A stretch of 5,992 nt of DNA from Actinomycetota bacterium (lineage in GTDB: Bacteria > Actinomycetota > Acidimicrobiia > Acidimicrobiales > Microtrichaceae): NCBI GenBank assembly GCA_009700815.1, contig WLLG01000156.1:1-5992 (forward strand), in the 5' to 3' direction. A program made the translations under genes and the position numbers. The notes beneath the pieces are model-generated. The model was not told the origin of the DNA. It saw nothing but the letters and a program-made list of their open reading frames with translations, and made no database searches. Shown one piece after another: positions 5,333 to 5,992 of the stretch (within the stretch, counting starts at the first letter, position 1; every line of letters begins with the position of its first letter).

Positions 5333-5701
5333 TCAGATCACCTCCGGAGCAAGCGAGACAATTCGCATAAACTTCTTGTCACGCAATTCACGGCCGACAG
5401 GGCCGAAGATGCGTGTTCCACGTGGCTGCTTCTGATCATTGATCAGAACTGCTGCGTTCTCGTCAAAGCGGATGTAGCTGCCGTCGGAGCGACGTCGTTC
5501 CTTCTTGGTGCGAACAATTACGCACTTGACGACTTCACCCTTCTTGACTGCGGCACCAGGAAGCGCATCTTTGACAGTGGCAACAACCACGTCTCCGATT
5601 CCTGCATAACGTCGCTTGGACCCGCCGAGAACCTTGATCACCAAGATTTCACGAGCACCAGAGTTGTCTGCGACCCGAAGTCGGGTCTCCTGCTGAATCA
5701 T
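5333..5701 (-). CDS. rplN: Large ribosomal subunit protein uL14 (L14)
   Basis: L14 lies at the subunit interface of the 50S, contacting 16S rRNA helix 14, and is the docking site of the silencing factor RsfS. At 122 residues it matches the nearly invariant family length. It starts MIQQETRLRVADNSGAREI (1-19), with the core VLGGSKRRYAGIGDVVVATV (24-43), the L14 signature GEVVKCVIVRTKKERRRSDG (55-74) and SYIRFDENA (75-83), and finishes with GTRIFGPVGRELRDKKFMRI (95-114), then SLAPEVI. The start ATG overlaps the rpsQ TGA by 4 bases (ATGA), with GGAG about 8 nt upstream. The last codons double as the rplX ribosome binding site. Confidence 0.98.
   Translation of the reverse strand: MIQQETRLRVADNSGAREILVIKVLGGSKRRYAGIGDVVVATVKDALPGAAVKKGEVVKCVIVRTKKERRRSDGSYIRFDENAAVLINDQKQPRGTRIFGPVGRELRDKKFMRIVSLAPEVI
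5336..5345 (-). promoter_or_regulatory. Ten-base perfect Shine-Dalgarno match before rplX
   Basis: The minus strand reads GGAGGTGATC, which pairs over all ten bases with the conserved 16S rRNA 3' end (GAUCACCUCC). It is encoded within the final Pro-Glu-Val-Ile codons of rplN, 9 nt from GGAGG to the rplX ATG. The pairing partner is taken from general knowledge because the organism's own 16S gene is not in the window. Confidence 0.75.
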
Positions 5702-5976
5702 CTTGCACGCTCCAGCACTTCAACGATGCGCCAGCGCTTGGTCTTGGACAGTGGCCGGGTCTCTGCAATGCGAACCCGATCACCGATGTGCAGATCGTTC
5801 TCTTCGTCATGCACATACAGCTTTTTGGCCCGCTGCACAGTCTTGTTATAACGAATATGGCGAACACGTTCGGTCACGGTGACCACTGCAGTACGGTCCA
5901 TTTTGTCGGAGGTAACAATGCCTTCACGAACCTTGCGGGCGCTGCGCTCCGGCGTTGTTGAAGCTGTATCGCTCAT
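5698..5976 (-). CDS. rpsQ: Small ribosomal subunit protein uS17 (S17)
   Basis: S17 is a primary 16S rRNA-binding protein of OB fold that helps start assembly of the 30S body. The product is 92 residues, a little longer than E. coli S17 (84) because of a Ser/Thr-rich N-terminus (MSDTASTTPERSARK). The core begins REGIVTSDKMDRTAVVTVTE (17-36), continues HIRYNKTVQRAKKLYVHDEE (40-59), and ends with the signature GDRVRIAETRPLSKTKRW (65-82). The ATG at 5974-5976 is preferred: it gives a TGATG junction with the probable rpmC stop and lies 9 nt from GGAGG. A GTG directly before it (5977-5979) would add one residue and cannot be excluded. The 3' end overlaps rplN by 4 bases. Confidence 0.96.
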   Translation of the reverse strand: MSDTASTTPERSARKVREGIVTSDKMDRTAVVTVTERVRHIRYNKTVQRAKKLYVHDEENDLHIGDRVRIAETRPLSKTKRWRIVEVLERAR

Positions 5977-5992
5977 CACGCCTCACCTCCAG
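5976..5992 (-). CDS. rpmC: Probable last codons of uL29 gene (cut by window edge)
   Basis: In bacterial ribosomal operons rpmC nearly always lies directly before rpsQ. One minus-strand frame here reads Gly-Gly-Glu-Ala then TGA (5976-5978), whose last base is the A of the rpsQ ATG, the same TGATG junction seen at rplR/rpsE and rpsE/rpmD. A second frame stops earlier (TGA at 5983-5985) and the third stays open, so this is not proven. Only about five codons are visible and none is diagnostic; the call rests on gene order and junction style. Confidence 0.4.
5983..5990 (-). promoter_or_regulatory. Shine-Dalgarno site of rpsQ
   Basis: The minus strand reads GGAGGTGA, an 8-nt match to the complement of the 16S 3' end. 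The GGAGG core is 9 nt from the ATG at 5976 and 6 nt from the GTG at 5979, so it supports either start. Confidence 0.7.

Noticed and set aside
5026..5345. E. coli-like S8 repressor-binding structure near the rplX-rplE junction
   Set aside because: In E. coli S8 binds spc mRNA in this area, but here rplX and rplE overlap by 4 bases with no spacer, and I could not make out the S8 target fold by eye.
5207..5851. Plus-strand open frame of 214 codons opposite rplX, rplN and rpsQ
   Set aside because: It runs opposite three clearly conserved ribosomal genes, has no recognisable domain, and its open length follows from the codon bias of the genes beneath it.

Overview
This window is a stretch of the spc ribosomal-protein operon of a bacterium, read entirely from the minus strand, so transcription enters at the right-hand end and leaves at the left. 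In transcription order it holds a probable last few codons of rpmC (uL29), then rpsQ (uS17), rplN (uL14), rplX (uL24), rplE (uL5), rpsN (uS14, zinc type), rpsH (uS8), rplF (uL6), rplR (uL18), rpsE (uS5), rpmD (uL30), rplO (uL15), secY and the first third of adk. Every gene is intact except the two cut by the window edges. No RNA gene, mobile element, CRISPR array or foreign insertion was seen. No stretch over 300 bases lacks a gene; the longest gap is 77 bp.

The gene order, GTG starts, frequent GGAGG-type Shine-Dalgarno sites, moderate GC and the short four-cysteine S14 all suggest a Gram-positive-type lineage, most likely Actinomycetota. From remembered family sequences, the uL15 segment GFNNPFRVEY, the uS5 helix INVARATVAGL and the adenylate kinase P-loop GRQGAGKGT resemble Acidimicrobiia or other deep actinobacterial lineages more than Streptomyces or Mycobacterium. 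That placement is inference.

Right part (about 3850-5992): rpsQ to rpsH are packed with overlaps (ATGA, GTGA) or gaps of 1-16 bp, and most Shine-Dalgarno sites lie inside the end of the gene upstream. Middle (about 1670-3850): rplF, rplR, rpsE, rpmD and rplO follow, with TGATG junctions at rplR/rpsE and rpsE/rpmD. Left (1-1670): a 77 bp gap precedes secY, then a 46 bp gap with a perfect inverted repeat precedes adk. These two gaps are the only places where regulation inside the operon looks plausible.

Together the genes supply the decoding-centre and platform proteins of the small subunit (S5, S8, S14, S17), the 5S rRNA-binding proteins L5 and L18, other large-subunit proteins (L6, L14, L15, L24, L30), the membrane channel that receives nascent or SecA-driven proteins (SecY), and adenylate kinase for nucleotide balance. 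This is a conserved core locus. I found no undescribed system in it; the findings are modest, local observations.
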